Notes: a model not told the origin generated them from the letters alone. Positions 1 to 10,312 are shown, counted from the first letter of the stretch. The stretch is DNA of 64,000 bases from Dermabacteraceae bacterium TAE3-ERU5 (GCA_019218375.1 JAHUUK010000003.1:186001-250000); one strand, 5' to 3'. Translations and numbers: made by a program.

Positions 1-575
1 TGAAGGTGGAGGCGGGCGAAGAAGCGCTCAACAAGCACCTTTGGGTAGCCGAGGGCGATGATCCGGCGGCCGACTGGATGGCGGGCGGTACCTACTACGC
101 GGCCCGTAAGATCCGCATGCTGCTGGAAATCTGGGACCGCCTGCGCCTGGTGGAGCAGGAGGAAGTAATCGGACGGGACAAGCGCCACGGCGCGCCGCTC
201 AACATTCCCTCCCCGCACGGTAAGGACGAGTTCCAGCCCGTCGGCCTGGAAGAAATGGACGCCGAAGGCTCCCCGGTGATCCCGATGGACGCCCACGTAC
301 GGCTCGTTTCCCCGTCGGCCAACAACGGCGCCACCATGCTGCGCCGCGGCTACAACTACACCAACGGCAACGACTCCCTGGGCAGAATCAACGCGGGCCT
401 GTTCTTCATCGCTTTCGTGCGCGACCCGCGCAAGGACTTCTTCCCGGTACTGCGCCGCATGACCAACGAGGACGCCCTCACCGAATACATCCAGCACCAC
501 GCGAGCGCGCTGTTTGCCATCCCACCGGGCATGGGAAGCGCCGACACGTTCGTGGGGCAGAAACTGTTTTCCTAG
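1..575 (+). CDS. efeB: Dyp-type peroxidase / EfeB, C-terminal part (5' truncated by window)
   Basis: The open frame runs in from the left edge, so the start is outside the window and about 190 residues are visible. They match the C-terminal half of EfeB-type Dyp peroxidases, heme enzymes that take part in ferrous/heme iron uptake with EfeU and EfeO and are usually Tat-exported. Recognisable blocks are GRDKRHGAPL, DAHVRL (its His is where the proximal heme ligand lies in this family), MLRRGYNYTNG, FFIAFVRDPRKDF and HASALFAIPPG. The C-terminus is intact. efeU and efeO would be expected upstream but cannot be seen. A non-Efe member of the DyP family is the main alternative. Confidence 0.88.
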   Translation, partial: KVEAGEEALNKHLWVAEGDDPAADWMAGGTYYAARKIRMLLEIWDRLRLVEQEEVIGRDKRHGAPLNIPSPHGKDEFQPVGLEEMDAEGSPVIPMDAHVRLVSPSANNGATMLRRGYNYTNGNDSLGRINAGLFFIAFVRDPRKDFFPVLRRMTNEDALTEYIQHHASALFAIPPGMGSADTFVGQKLFS

Positions 576-601
576 ACGGACGCTGAACGAGGGCCGCAGG
601 C

Positions 602-2011
602 GTGGCAGGAACATCACGCTCGCGGCCCTCTGCCGTCCCCGCCCCCGGTGCTAGATTGATGCCCGTGCCTTATTCGGGAAACCTGCGCAGCAGGTTAAAA
701 CCGCCGCAGCGTATCGCCCTTGCCATGCTCGCGGTGATGATAGCCGGTACCATCGCGCTGTCGCTGCCGGTAGCCTCCTATCCGCAGGCCCGCCCGCGCT
801 TCATAGACTCCCTTTTCACGGCCGCCTCCGCGCTTTCCGTTACCGGCCTGATTACACAGGACACCCCCACCTTCTGGACGCCCTTCGGGCAGCTGGTGAT
901 TCTCTGCCTAATCCAGGTGGGTGGCTTCGGAGTGATGGCGCTGGCCACCCTGCTTTCCCTGGCTACCGCCCGCAAGATCGGTTTGCAGGCGCGCATGAAC
1001 GCCGCCAACGAAACCAAGTCCGAAAGGATGGGGCAGGCCGCCTCCGCCGTGCGCGGCATCCTCATCATCACGATCATCGTGGAAACCACGGTGGCCGTGG
1101 TGCTCGGGCTGCGTTTCCATTACGGCTACGAAATGAGCCCCGGCCAGGCCGCCTGGAACGGCATATTCCACTCCGTCAGCGCCTTCAACAACGCGGGCTT
1201 TGCGCTGTTTAGTGACAGCCTGATGGGCTTCGCGGGCGACCCGCTAATCCTGCTCACCATCTCCTTCGCGGTGATAGTCGGCGGCATCGGTTTCCCGGTG
1301 ATCTTCGAACTGCTCAAGCGCTACCGCATGCCGCACTTCTGGTCGATGCACACCAAGCTCGTGCTCTCCGGCACGGCCGCGCTGCTGGCCATCGGCTGGC
1401 TCTACTGCCTGCTGCTGGAATGGAACAACCCGGACACGCTCGGCCCCATGCCCACCTGGCAAAAAATACTGGGCGGTTTCTTCCAGTCCGTCACCTCCCG
1501 CACGGCGGGCTTCAACGCGATGGATACCGGTCTGATGGAGCCGGGAAGCTGGCTCGGCACCGACATTTTGATGTTCATCGGAGCCAGCCCCGCAGGCACC
1601 GGCGGCGGCCTCAAAGTCACCACCCTGCTCGTCATCTTCTTCATCATGCGCAGCGAACTGCGTGCCGACAGGGCGGTGCTGATCTTCGGCAAACGCCTTT
1701 CGCGTTCCGTGCACCGCCAGGCGATCACGGTCATGTTCTTGATGATCGTGCTCGTGATTATCGCCAGCGTGATCCTGCTCGACCTCGAAGGGCAGCCGCT
1801 GGACAGGGTGCTGTTTGAGGTGGTGTCGGCCATCTCCACCACCGGGCTATCTACCGGAATCACGGCCAGCCTGCACGATGTTTCCAAACTCGTCCTGGTG
1901 ACGTTGATGTTCATAGGTAGGGTCGGCCCGATCACCCTCGGCACCGCCCTCGCGATTAGGCATCGCCCCGTCCTCTACACCCCCTCTAAGGAAAGGCCGA
2001 TCATTGGTTAG
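602..2011 (+). CDS. ktrB: KtrB/TrkH-family potassium transporter subunit
   Basis: This is the membrane subunit of a Ktr/Trk K+ (Na+-coupled) uptake system, 469 residues from GTG. Four pore-loop repeats are visible: SALSVTGLI near residue 80, SAFNNAGF, TSRTAGFNAMD and SAISTTGLSTG. Each carries the conserved filter glycine, and multiple hydrophobic helices surround them. The first 30 residues are Pro/Ser-rich and cytosolic, so an in-frame ATG at 659 (residue 20) is an alternative start. The RCK-domain gene ktrA follows immediately, which favours Ktr over the larger TrkH-TrkA arrangement. The first gene after efeB begins only 26 bases downstream, so co-transcription is possible. Confidence 0.93.
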   Translation: MAGTSRSRPSAVPAPGARLMPVPYSGNLRSRLKPPQRIALAMLAVMIAGTIALSLPVASYPQARPRFIDSLFTAASALSVTGLITQDTPTFWTPFGQLVILCLIQVGGFGVMALATLLSLATARKIGLQARMNAANETKSERMGQAASAVRGILIITIIVETTVAVVLGLRFHYGYEMSPGQAAWNGIFHSVSAFNNAGFALFSDSLMGFAGDPLILLTISFAVIVGGIGFPVIFELLKRYRMPHFWSMHTKLVLSGTAALLAIGWLYCLLLEWNNPDTLGPMPTWQKILGGFFQSVTSRTAGFNAMDTGLMEPGSWLGTDILMFIGASPAGTGGGLKVTTLLVIFFIMRSELRADRAVLIFGKRLSRSVHRQAITVMFLMIVLVIIASVILLDLEGQPLDRVLFEVVSAISTTGLSTGITASLHDVSKLVLVTLMFIGRVGPITLGTALAIRHRPVLYTPSKERPIIG

Positions 2012-2081
2012 GTCACCGTTTTCCCCGCGCAGCGGCCGCGGCAAGCACCCCATCGCCGCAGGCGTACCGGCAGGCCCCCTC

Positions 2082-2756
2082 ATGGAATCCTCCCGGGGCG
2101 TTTCCAAGGTGGAATCCGTGGCCGTGCTCGGCCTGGGCCGTTTCGGGGTCGCGATGTCGCTGGAACTGATGAGCCTCGGCATCGAAGTGCTCGGGGTGGA
2201 CACCGACGAGGACGTGGTGCAGGAAATGGGGGAGTACCTGACCCACGCGGTGCAGGCCGACGTTTCCCGCGCCGAGGTACTGGAACAGCTAGGCGTGACC
2301 GACTTTGACCGCGTGGTAGTGGCGATCGGGGCCGACCTCACGGCGAACATCCTCACCACCTCGCTGCTGCGCAAACTGGGCGTACCGGAACTGTGGGCCA
2401 TGGCCACGAGCGAGGCGCACGCAGAGATTCTGCGGCAGCTAGGCGTGGAGCACGTGGTTAGCCCGCAGCAGGATATGGGCCGACGCACGGCGCACATTTT
2501 GGGCGGCCGCCTCCAGGACTGGGTCGATTACGGCGGCGGATTCGGGATGGCGAAAATTGAGGCCCCCGAGTTCATGATCCACCACAACGTGGCGGAGGCC
2601 CGGCTGCCGGAGCTCTTCGACGTCAAGGTGGTGGCGCGCCGCAGCCCCGGTCAGCCCTGGGTTTACATCACCCCGCAGACGGAGATCCAGCCGGGCGACG
2701 TACTGATCGTCGCGGGCGGCGTGGACCACCTGGCGGAGTTCGCGAAGAAATCCTAG
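2082..2756 (+). CDS. ktrA: KtrA, RCK-domain regulator of potassium uptake
   Basis: Cytosolic nucleotide-binding gating ring subunit that pairs with KtrB. The Rossmann motif GLGRFG lies close to the N-terminus and an acidic GVDTDED strand end follows, which is typical of TrkA_N. A TrkA_C domain occupies the last ~80 residues, ending at GDVLIVAG. I chose ATG 2082, which begins MESSRGVSKVES directly before the first strand. The frame remains open to a TTG at 2004 that would overlap ktrB by 8 bases, but the extra 26 residues are low-complexity Pro/Gly/Arg. Its stop TAG lies 4 bases from the stop of the convergent ung gene. Confidence 0.9.
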   Translation: MESSRGVSKVESVAVLGLGRFGVAMSLELMSLGIEVLGVDTDEDVVQEMGEYLTHAVQADVSRAEVLEQLGVTDFDRVVVAIGADLTANILTTSLLRKLGVPELWAMATSEAHAEILRQLGVEHVVSPQQDMGRRTAHILGGRLQDWVDYGGGFGMAKIEAPEFMIHHNVAEARLPELFDVKVVARRSPGQPWVYITPQTEIQPGDVLIVAGGVDHLAEFAKKS

Positions 2757-2760
2757 CCCG

Positions 2761-3456
2761 CTAGGAGATACGCCAATCGATAGGCTCCGCGCCCTGCCGC
2801 TGGAGCAGCTCGTTCACCTTAGAAAAGGGGCGGGAACCGAAGAAGCCCCGGTGCGCGGAGAGCGGGCTGGGGTGCGGGGACGCTACCGTCGGCACCCCTT
2901 CCAGCAGGGGCCGCAGAGACTGTGCATCCCTGCCCCAGAGGACGGCCACCAGCGGCCCGCCGCGTTCCGCGAGCGTACCGATGGCGCGCCGGGTGACTTC
3001 CTCCCAGCCCAGCCCGCGGTGTGAACCGGCTTCCCCCAGGCGGCAGGTGAGAACCGTGTTAAGCAGCATCACTCCCTGCCGTGACCAGGCGCTTAAATCC
3101 CCGTGCGGAGCGGGAGCGATCCCAAGATCGTCACGCAGCTCAAGGTAGATATTTGCCAGCGAACGCGGCAGCGGGCGCACGTCCCGGTGCGCGCTGAAAC
3201 TCAGCCCCATCGCGTGGCCGGGGGTGGGGTACGGGTCCTGGCCGACTATCAGCACCCGCACGTTCGCGAGCGGTTCCTGGAAAGCCCGAAAAACGTTCGC
3301 TGCGGGAGGCCCAAAGGCCCTGCCCGCCGCCTGTTCCTGGCGCAGAAATTCGCCCATCTTGCGGATCGTCGGCTCCACCGGGGCGAGGGCCTGCGCCCAA
3401 TCCGGGGCCATCAGCGTGTTTAGCGGGGCGGGGGAAAACTCACTCATGCCCACCAT
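2761..3456 (-). CDS. ung: Uracil-DNA glycosylase, family 1
   Basis: Removes uracil from DNA in base-excision repair. Both family-1 signatures are present: [21 protein letters not shown], where the Asp of GQDPY activates water, and [18 protein letters not shown] near the C-terminus, which supplies the His and the DNA-intercalating loop. Length 231 residues is normal. Two ATGs are possible (3456 and 3447, the latter giving MSEFSPAPL) and neither has a clear Shine-Dalgarno sequence. The gene diverges from the DUF3263 gene at 3481 with only 24 bases between starts. Confidence 0.95.
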   Translation of the reverse strand: MVGMSEFSPAPLNTLMAPDWAQALAPVEPTIRKMGEFLRQEQAAGRAFGPPAANVFRAFQEPLANVRVLIVGQDPYPTPGHAMGLSFSAHRDVRPLPRSLANIYLELRDDLGIAPAPHGDLSAWSRQGVMLLNTVLTCRLGEAGSHRGLGWEEVTRRAIGTLAERGGPLVAVLWGRDAQSLRPLLEGVPTVASPHPSPLSAHRGFFGSRPFSKVNELLQRQGAEPIDWRIS

Positions 3457-3480
3457 TGTGACAGGGCTAAAGTTCTCTCT

Positions 3481-3708
3481 ATGGCAGCTAGCGAACTGGA
3501 CCCGACGGAAAAGGCAATCCTTGACTTCGAGGGGGAGCTATACCGCCACCAGGGAGCCAAACAAAGCCGGATCGGTCAGCGCTTCGGAATCTCCCTAACC
3601 GAGTACCTGCTGCGCTTAAATCGGCTGCTAGATGACCCCCGCGCGCTCGCCTATGCCCCGCAAACGGTGGCGCGGCTGCGGCGGGTGCGGGAATCTCAGC
3701 GGCGGTAG
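3481..3708 (+). CDS. DUF3263 small protein
   Basis: A 75-residue protein of the actinobacterial DUF3263 family: an N-terminal '[19 protein letters not shown]' helix, then a helix-turn-helix-like segment ([18 protein letters not shown]) and a basic tail ([13 protein letters not shown]). The family has no settled biochemical role. Its pattern resembles a small DNA-binding helical domain, which is my inference. It sits directly before the LytR_C gene and the two are commonly neighbours in actinobacteria. Its stop (TAG, 3706-3708) overlaps a possible GTG start of the next frame by one base. Confidence 0.82.
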   Translation: MAASELDPTEKAILDFEGELYRHQGAKQSRIGQRFGISLTEYLLRLNRLLDDPRALAYAPQTVARLRRVRESQRR

Positions 3709-3758
3709 TGTCGGCGCGGCAGTATCCCCACGGCGGTGGAACGTTGTTTAATAGGGAC

Positions 3759-4481
3759 GTGACAGATAACGACTACCCCTACCCGCCGGACAAGTTCGAC
3801 GAAGAAGCGCAGCACTCCACCCACTTCGGAGCGCACCGCGAAGAAGAACCGTTCTGGCGCCGCAACCTGCTCGCGATGATCATCGCGGCGGTCGCGTTTG
3901 TGATCATTGCTCTGATGCTCGCCTACTCGCTGTCCCTGTGCGGCGGCGAAGGCGAAGCCGCCCCGAAGGAAAAGGCCGGGCAGGAAGCACCCGCTAAGGC
4001 CGGAGCCGACGCGAAGCAGGACGGCGCGCAGTCGGGCGCTAAGAACGACGCCGCCAAGAGCAACAGCGCCGCTAATTCCGGTGAGGACGAAGGCGATACT
4101 CCGGCCCCCAAGGGCAGTGAACAGGAGAAGGAAGCCAAGGCCAAGGCCGAAGAAAAAGCCAAGCAGGGCGATAACAACCAGGCTGGCGAGCAGGCGGCTG
4201 GTAACGGGGTCGATAAGAACCTCAAGGTAGCCGTACTGAACGCGACCACCGTGAACGGCCGCGCTGCGAAGTGGAAAGAAAAGTTCTCCGGCGAGGGCTG
4301 GAAGAACGTCGAGGCCTCCAACGCGCAGGGCGCCAGCAAGGAAAACGTGGTCTTCTACCGCGATGCGAAGGATCGCGCCAGCGCAGAAGCCCTCGCCAAG
4401 GCGGCGGGCCTGAGCGGCGCCACCCAGTCCAACAAGTACCCGGCCCCGATCACGCTCATTGTCGTCACCAGGGCCAACTAA
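3759..4481 (+). CDS. Membrane-anchored LytR C-terminal domain protein
   Basis: About 240 residues. A short cytosolic N-terminus (TDNDYPYPPDKFDEEAQ) is followed by one membrane helix at ~36-60, then a ~95-residue Ala/Lys/Glu/Gly-rich low-complexity linker, and a LytR_C domain from ~residue 154 (NLKVAVLNATTVNGRA) to the end. LytR_C domains are found at the C-terminus of LCP wall-polymer ligases; here the domain stands alone on a cell-surface stalk, which suggests a wall-associated role. I preferred GTG 3759 because a -10-like TTTAAT (3747-3752) lies where a leaderless start would need it. A longer form from GTG 3708 would overlap the DUF3263 stop. Confidence 0.78.
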   Translation: MTDNDYPYPPDKFDEEAQHSTHFGAHREEEPFWRRNLLAMIIAAVAFVIIALMLAYSLSLCGGEGEAAPKEKAGQEAPAKAGADAKQDGAQSGAKNDAAKSNSAANSGEDEGDTPAPKGSEQEKEAKAKAEEKAKQGDNNQAGEQAAGNGVDKNLKVAVLNATTVNGRAAKWKEKFSGEGWKNVEASNAQGASKENVVFYRDAKDRASAEALAKAAGLSGATQSNKYPAPITLIVVTRAN

Positions 4482-5280
4482 CCACGCCGCGCACGCCGCC
4501 CCCTCCCGCCGCACCCTGCTGGCCGGAGCGGGCGGCGTCGCCGTAGGTGCGCTCGGAGGAATCGGCGGATACGCCGTCTGGCGCGGCCACGCCCGCAACC
4601 TCCAAGACGCACCCCCGCGCAGCGAAGACGACCCCCGCGCGCTCAGCGCGCAGGTGATCTTCCGCCGCGCGGGCGGGAAAAAACTAATCGCCCTCACCTT
4701 CGATGATGGGCCGGACCCGCGCTGGACCCCCACCGTGCGCGACACCCTGAACCGGCACGGTGCCCGCGCCACGTTCTTCCAGATGGGTAACGCCCTGCAG
4801 ACCCCCGAGGGGTTGGCGCTCGCGTCGGCCCTGGCGGGAGACGGGCACGAACTGGCAATCCACGCCGACACCCACGAAAACCTGGCCACCCTCAGCTACG
4901 CCGAAGTGACGCGGCAGGTGGAGGTGACCGCCAGGGCAAGCCAGGAGGCCAGCGGGAAAATCCCCCGGCTGTGGCGGCCACCCTACGGGGCGCTCAGTGC
5001 GACGGTGGCGAAAGTCGCCGCGGACCGCGGCCTGCAGCTAATCCTCTGGTCGCACCACATCACCGGTGCCGACCCGGAATGGATGCGCGAAAGGCTGCTC
5101 GCCAGCGCGAACGGGGGAGAGATCGTGCTGCTGCACGACGGGCGCGGCGACCCGAACCGGGAACTAATGGACAGCCTCGGCAAGCTCGTCGGCAAGCTTC
5201 AGCGGGACGGCTGGGAAATGCTGACCGTAAGCGAACTGCTGGCACGCACGCCCGCAGCGAACAAACCCGCAAACCGTTAG
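4459..5280 (+). CDS. Polysaccharide deacetylase (NodB domain), exported
   Basis: Carbohydrate esterase family 4 enzyme, 273 residues, probably a peptidoglycan or other wall-glycan N-deacetylase. The N-terminus has [11 protein letters not shown] plus a glycine-rich hydrophobic stretch, a likely Tat-type signal or anchor. The NodB motifs are in order: TFDDGPD (Asp82/Asp83), the metal ligands His135 and His139 (HADTH), RPPYG at 173-177 and LLHDG (His226). It starts with TTG and overlaps the upstream LytR_C gene by 23 bases, so the two are probably co-translated. Its stop codon lies inside the first CIRCE operator of groEL2. Confidence 0.88.
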   Translation: MSSPGPTNHAAHAAPSRRTLLAGAGGVAVGALGGIGGYAVWRGHARNLQDAPPRSEDDPRALSAQVIFRRAGGKKLIALTFDDGPDPRWTPTVRDTLNRHGARATFFQMGNALQTPEGLALASALAGDGHELAIHADTHENLATLSYAEVTRQVEVTARASQEASGKIPRLWRPPYGALSATVAKVAADRGLQLILWSHHITGADPEWMRERLLASANGGEIVLLHDGRGDPNRELMDSLGKLVGKLQRDGWEMLTVSELLARTPAANKPANR

Positions 5281-5303
5281 CACTCAAAGGCCTAGAGTGC
5301 TTA
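5277..5303 (+). promoter_or_regulatory. CIRCE operator 1 upstream of groEL2
   Basis: TTAGCACTC, 9-base spacer, GAGTGCTTA. This matches the CIRCE consensus (TTAGCACTC-N9-GAGTGCTAA) at 17 of 18 arm positions and is the binding site for the heat-shock repressor HrcA. Its left arm overlaps the stop codon of the preceding deacetylase gene. A -10-like TATGAT (5302-5307) lies at its right edge, so a bound repressor would block polymerase. Confidence 0.92.
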
Positions 5304-5310
5304 TGATGAA

Positions 5311-5337
5311 TTAGCACTCTCCGTGCACGGGTGATAA
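5311..5337 (+). promoter_or_regulatory. Second, degenerate CIRCE operator upstream of groEL2
   Basis: A perfect left arm TTAGCACTC, an exact 9-base spacer, and a right arm GGGTGATAA that differs from consensus at two positions. It begins 8 bases after the first CIRCE ends, which puts both repressor sites around the likely transcription start. Confidence 0.75.
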
Positions 5338-5414
5338 CCGGGCGCGGGTGCGGGTTGGCGGATACGTCAACCGCCAACCACCGGTAAGGGTGAGGGGTAG
5401 CTGTCAGGCCGTGA

Positions 5415-7127
<1,713 letters not shown>

Positions 7128-7147
7128 CACCCGCTTTTAGCGCCGAC

Positions 7148-7190
7148 GAGGCCCCGCACGGATTTTCCGGGCGGGGCCTCTCGTTGTCTT
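7148..7190 (+). terminator. Rho-independent terminator of groEL2
   Basis: A perfect 10-bp stem GAGGCCCCGC / GCGGGGCCTC (7148-7157 and 7171-7180) with a 13-base loop, followed by TCGTTGTCTT. It lies 20 bases after the groEL2 stop. Confidence 0.85.
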
Positions 7191-7201
7191 GGTGTTGCCA
7201 G

Positions 7202-7340
7202 TTACGTTTGGGTGCACTTTTGGTTGTGCCTTACGTTCAGGTGCACTTTTGGTGGGTTAAACCCCGTTTTCGTAGCGCTTAGTGCACCCAAACGTTAGGG
7301 GAGGGGTGAAACAGCGCTTAGTGCACCCAAACGTTAGGGG
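7202..7340 (+). repeat. GTGCAC-centred direct and inverted repeat cluster
   Basis: Four related copies lie between groEL2 and the glycosyltransferase gene. Two forward copies of 22 bases (7202-7223 and 7231-7252) differ at 2 positions. Two identical 28-base copies in the opposite sense (7274-7301 and 7313-7340) follow. The shared 15-base core is ACGTTTGGGTGCACT at 7204-7218, with exact inverted matches at 7280-7294 and 7320-7334. It could be a multi-copy operator, a REP-like intergenic element, or a folded 3' structure for either convergent transcript. No open frame of note is present. Confidence 0.85.
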
Positions 7341-7361
7341 ACAAGCGGTGGCGGCTCGTTT

Positions 7362-8540
7362 TCAGAGCCGGGGAAGTACCGTCAAGGCATCATCCACGCT
7401 ACGCACGTGCAGGCGCGCCATCGCGTCCGCGTAGGCCTGTTCGATGATCTCGGTAGAGGCCGTCCAGGAACGCTTCAGCGCATCCTCCCGCGCCGCCTCG
7501 CCCATGCGGGTGCGCGCGTCCCGGTCTTGGTAGACGCTGCGTAGGCAGCGGGCGAAACCGTCGTGGTCTCCCGGCTGTACCAAGAAGCCGGTCTTGCCGT
7601 GGTGGATAGTGTCTGGGATACCGCCTGCGTTCGCGCCCACCACCGGGACGCCGGAAGCCAGCGATTCCAGGCTGACCAGGCCCAGCGTGTCGGTAGTGGA
7701 GGGGAACGCGAAAACGTCCGAACTGGCAAAAGCCTGCGCCAACTCCTCCCCGCGCATCACGCCGGGGAAGGTTGCGGGCAGGTGCGAAAACTTGCGTTTC
7801 AGCTCATCCTCGAAGGGGCCGGTGCCGACGAAAGCGATGCGGGCCTCGGGTAGCCGCTCCATCACCGGGATTAGCTGGTCCAGGCACTTTTCTTTCGATA
7901 GCCGCCCCACGGAAAGCACGAGGGGGCGTTCCGGTTCGCCGCCGGAAAGCCGCTCGCGCATCTTCGCGTTTGCCTGATCGGGCCGGAAAAGCTCGGTGTC
8001 CACCGCGCCTGGCCACAGGCGTACCCGGCGCATACCGTCGCGGCGAGCGATATCCGTGAGCGGCACGGACGGGCACAGGTTTACGTCGGCCCGGTTATGG
8101 ATCGTAAGCAGCCAGTTACGGGCCACGTTGCGCAGCGCCCCCAGCCCCAGCGCCTCCGTGTACTGCGGAATATCGGTGTGATAGGAGGCGACGATGGGCA
8201 GGCGCTGCTGGTAGGCGTGCAAAATGCCCCAGCCGCCCAGCACCAGCGGGCTGACCGCATGCACCACGTCAGGCTGAAACTCGCGTAGCAGGCGGCCGAT
8301 CTTAGGCATGGGCAGGCCCACGGAAATCTCCGGGTAATACGGCTTGAACGGGAACGAAGCGATTCCCTCGACCCGCGCCCCCAGGTACTCCTTTTGGGGG
8401 TTGCCGGGGGCGATCACCAGGATCTCGTGCCCCTCGCGGCGCAGGTATTCGATGGTCTTGATGACCGTGGTGACCACGCCGTCAATTTTCGGCAGGAATA
8501 CCTCGGTAAACATCGCGATGCGCAACGGCCTATCCACCAT
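7362..8540 (-). CDS. GT4-family glycosyltransferase (mannosyltransferase-like)
   Basis: A 392-residue GT-B fold enzyme resembling the actinobacterial MgtA/SqdX-type alpha-mannosyl- and sugar-lipid transferases. The N-terminal acceptor domain starts RIAMFTEVFLPKIDGVVTT and continues to ASYHTDIPQY. The donor domain shows VLSVGRLSKEKCLD, the FAFPSTTDTLGLVSLESLASG block containing the E-x7-E motif region, and GGIPDTI. It is cytosolic or membrane-peripheral and probably acts on a lipid acceptor. The second GT4 gene ends 15 bases upstream in the same direction, so the two are likely one operon, pointing to glycolipid or lipoglycan synthesis. Substrate is not determinable from sequence. Confidence 0.88.
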   Translation of the reverse strand: MVDRPLRIAMFTEVFLPKIDGVVTTVIKTIEYLRREGHEILVIAPGNPQKEYLGARVEGIASFPFKPYYPEISVGLPMPKIGRLLREFQPDVVHAVSPLVLGGWGILHAYQQRLPIVASYHTDIPQYTEALGLGALRNVARNWLLTIHNRADVNLCPSVPLTDIARRDGMRRVRLWPGAVDTELFRPDQANAKMRERLSGGEPERPLVLSVGRLSKEKCLDQLIPVMERLPEARIAFVGTGPFEDELKRKFSHLPATFPGVMRGEELAQAFASSDVFAFPSTTDTLGLVSLESLASGVPVVGANAGGIPDTIHHGKTGFLVQPGDHDGFARCLRSVYQDRDARTRMGEAAREDALKRSWTASTEIIEQAYADAMARLHVRSVDDALTVLPRL

Positions 8541-8555
8541 GTCCCTACCTAACCC

Positions 8556-9647
8556 CTAGTTACCGGCAGCGTTTCCGGCCATTTTTCCACGGACTCCCTG
8601 GGAATAAAGGACCTCTCCCAGTTTTTCGGTAACGGCGGGGATTCCCCGCTCGTGCGCTACCGCCATTCCTCCCGGCACGGTATCCGGCGCGGTTCCCGTA
8701 AGGAGCGCCTTTATCCGCTCCCGCGCGGCGGCCACCACGGCCTCGCTATCCGCTGGATCGGCCGCGAGCACGTGTGCGCTTTCGCCGTCCACCAGCCAGG
8801 GGCGAAACACGCCGATGTCGCGCACTATCGTGGGAATGCCGCAGGCCAGGGCCTCCAAAACCACGATTCCTTCGGTTTCTTCCCGGCTGAGGAAGCAGAA
8901 AATATCCGCGCCGCAGTAGGCATCCCGCACCTCATCGGGGGGCACGAAACCCGCGAAGGTCAGGTTTTCGGGTGCCGACGCGATGGCGGCTTTCACCACC
9001 GGGGTGAGCACGCTCGCCGGGGTATCCCCAAACCAGATGAAACGGACCTCGGGCAGAGAGTGCGCGAGGGCCACGAAATCGTCGATCCCCTTACGGGTGA
9101 ACAGGTGGCCGACGCTCACCACGGCAGGCTGCTTGGGGGAGAGGCCGTAGCGGTCGCGGAAACGCTGCCCGGCCGGTGCATCGGGCCGGAACGTATCAGT
9201 ATCTATACCGTTGCTGAGCGCGACGATGGGCCGCTTCACCCCGTAGGCGGTGACCAGGGAACGCGAATAGTCGGTGGGGGTGACGATGACATCCCCGAGC
9301 GAATAGAGCCAGGTTATCCAGCGGCGAAACAGCGGGGCCAGGGTGTCGGCGCCCCGGAACGAGGAACGGAAGTCCTCTTCCGTGGAATGCGCGTGCATGA
9401 CCACCGGTATGCGCCGGGCGCGCGCCAGCAACGCCACCGCCGCGGTGTCCGGGAACACCGAGTTCAGGTGGGCTACGTCGGCCCCGAAAACGCTGGATTC
9501 GCGCATCCCGAGCAGGCGATACATCTTCTTTTGATGCTGCACGGCGACCCCCAGGCCGCTTTTTGCCACCAGGCGCAGCAGCCCCGTGTAGTGGCAGACT
9601 CGGGCACCCGAAAGCGCTGTGCGGGCGGGCATACCTTCGGTTTTCAC
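8556..9647 (-). CDS. GT4-family glycosyltransferase
   Basis: About 363 residues. An N-terminal acceptor domain (ADVAHLNSVFPDT, VVMHAHSTEEDFR) is followed by a donor domain with VVSVGHLFTRKGIDDF, REETEGIVVLEALACGIPTIVRD and a C-terminal helical region. It belongs to the GT4 group (retaining, nucleotide-sugar donor). The frame is open to an ATG at 9683, but GTG 9647 overlaps the stop of the upstream VTT gene as GTGA, a common coupling signal, so I chose it; ATG 9632 is a shorter possibility. The pairing with the next GT4 gene suggests consecutive steps on one glycolipid. Acceptor and sugar are unknown. Confidence 0.86.
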   Translation of the reverse strand: MKTEGMPARTALSGARVCHYTGLLRLVAKSGLGVAVQHQKKMYRLLGMRESSVFGADVAHLNSVFPDTAAVALLARARRIPVVMHAHSTEEDFRSSFRGADTLAPLFRRWITWLYSLGDVIVTPTDYSRSLVTAYGVKRPIVALSNGIDTDTFRPDAPAGQRFRDRYGLSPKQPAVVSVGHLFTRKGIDDFVALAHSLPEVRFIWFGDTPASVLTPVVKAAIASAPENLTFAGFVPPDEVRDAYCGADIFCFLSREETEGIVVLEALACGIPTIVRDIGVFRPWLVDGESAHVLAADPADSEAVVAAARERIKALLTGTAPDTVPGGMAVAHERGIPAVTEKLGEVLYSQGVRGKMAGNAAGN

Positions 9648-10312
9648 GACAGGTTCACTCCCGGAATTAGGTTGAGAATCCAAATTAGCCCGAAGGTGTA
9701 AACAATCAGCGCCCAGGGCTTGAGCAGCCAGATGATCAGCCAGTAGGTGCGGGCCTTCATCGAGGTGGTGCCCGCGAGGTAGCAGAGGTAGTCATCCGGC
9801 GCTACCGGCAGCAGGATCGCGATAGCGAACCAGAACGCCGCTTTGGGATGGTTGGCCCATTTCTCGTAGCGGGCGAACATTTTTTCGGAAAACATGCGCT
9901 TCAGCAGCGGGGTGCCGTACATGCGGGCCAGGTGGAACACATACACGGAACCGATGCAGATGCCCAGGTAGTTATAGAGCGTGCCCAGCACCGGGCCGAA
10001 CAGTACCGGTCCCGCAACCAGCCCTATCCCGGCGGGCAGAACGGGGAAAACCACCTGCACGGCTTGCAGTGCGATGAAGATGATGGGGCCGAAAACACCG
10101 AACCCTTCGACCACCGTGCGCAGTTCCTCGACGGAACGAAAAGCGCCGGAATAGTAGCCGTAACCGCACAGCAGGGCGGAGCCGACGAGTACGCCGATGG
10201 TGCTCCAGCGCGCAAACTTCATTTTGCGGTCGATATCGGGAAGCGCGCGGCCCTCCTGAGGCAGGTCGTGCGCGTCCTGCTGCGCGACCTCGTTTGCGGG
10301 CGGAACGGGCAC
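9644..10312 (-). CDS. VTT-domain (TVP38/TMEM64, DedA-like) membrane protein
   Basis: A 222-residue polytopic membrane protein. A ~35-residue charged N-terminus precedes about five hydrophobic segments. The VTT core is visible as AGIGLVAGPVLFGPVLGTLYN ... LGICIGSVYVFHLARMYG and RYEKWANHPKAAFWFAIAILLPVAPDDYLCYLAG. VTT proteins are implicated in lipid scrambling or flipping, which fits the two glycosyltransferases translated immediately after it: it could move a lipid-linked intermediate (inference). The GTG start has a good GGAGG eight bases upstream. It overlaps the next gene by 4 bases. Confidence 0.85.
   Translation of the reverse strand: MPVPPANEVAQQDAHDLPQEGRALPDIDRKMKFARWSTIGVLVGSALLCGYGYYSGAFRSVEELRTVVEGFGVFGPIIFIALQAVQVVFPVLPAGIGLVAGPVLFGPVLGTLYNYLGICIGSVYVFHLARMYGTPLLKRMFSEKMFARYEKWANHPKAAFWFAIAILLPVAPDDYLCYLAGTTSMKARTYWLIIWLLKPWALIVYTFGLIWILNLIPGVNLS

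Noticed and set aside
2751-2766. Palindrome TCCTAG-CCCG-CTAGGA between ktrA and ung
   Set aside because: It results from two convergent genes both ending Ser-TAG. The stem is too short to be a convincing terminator.
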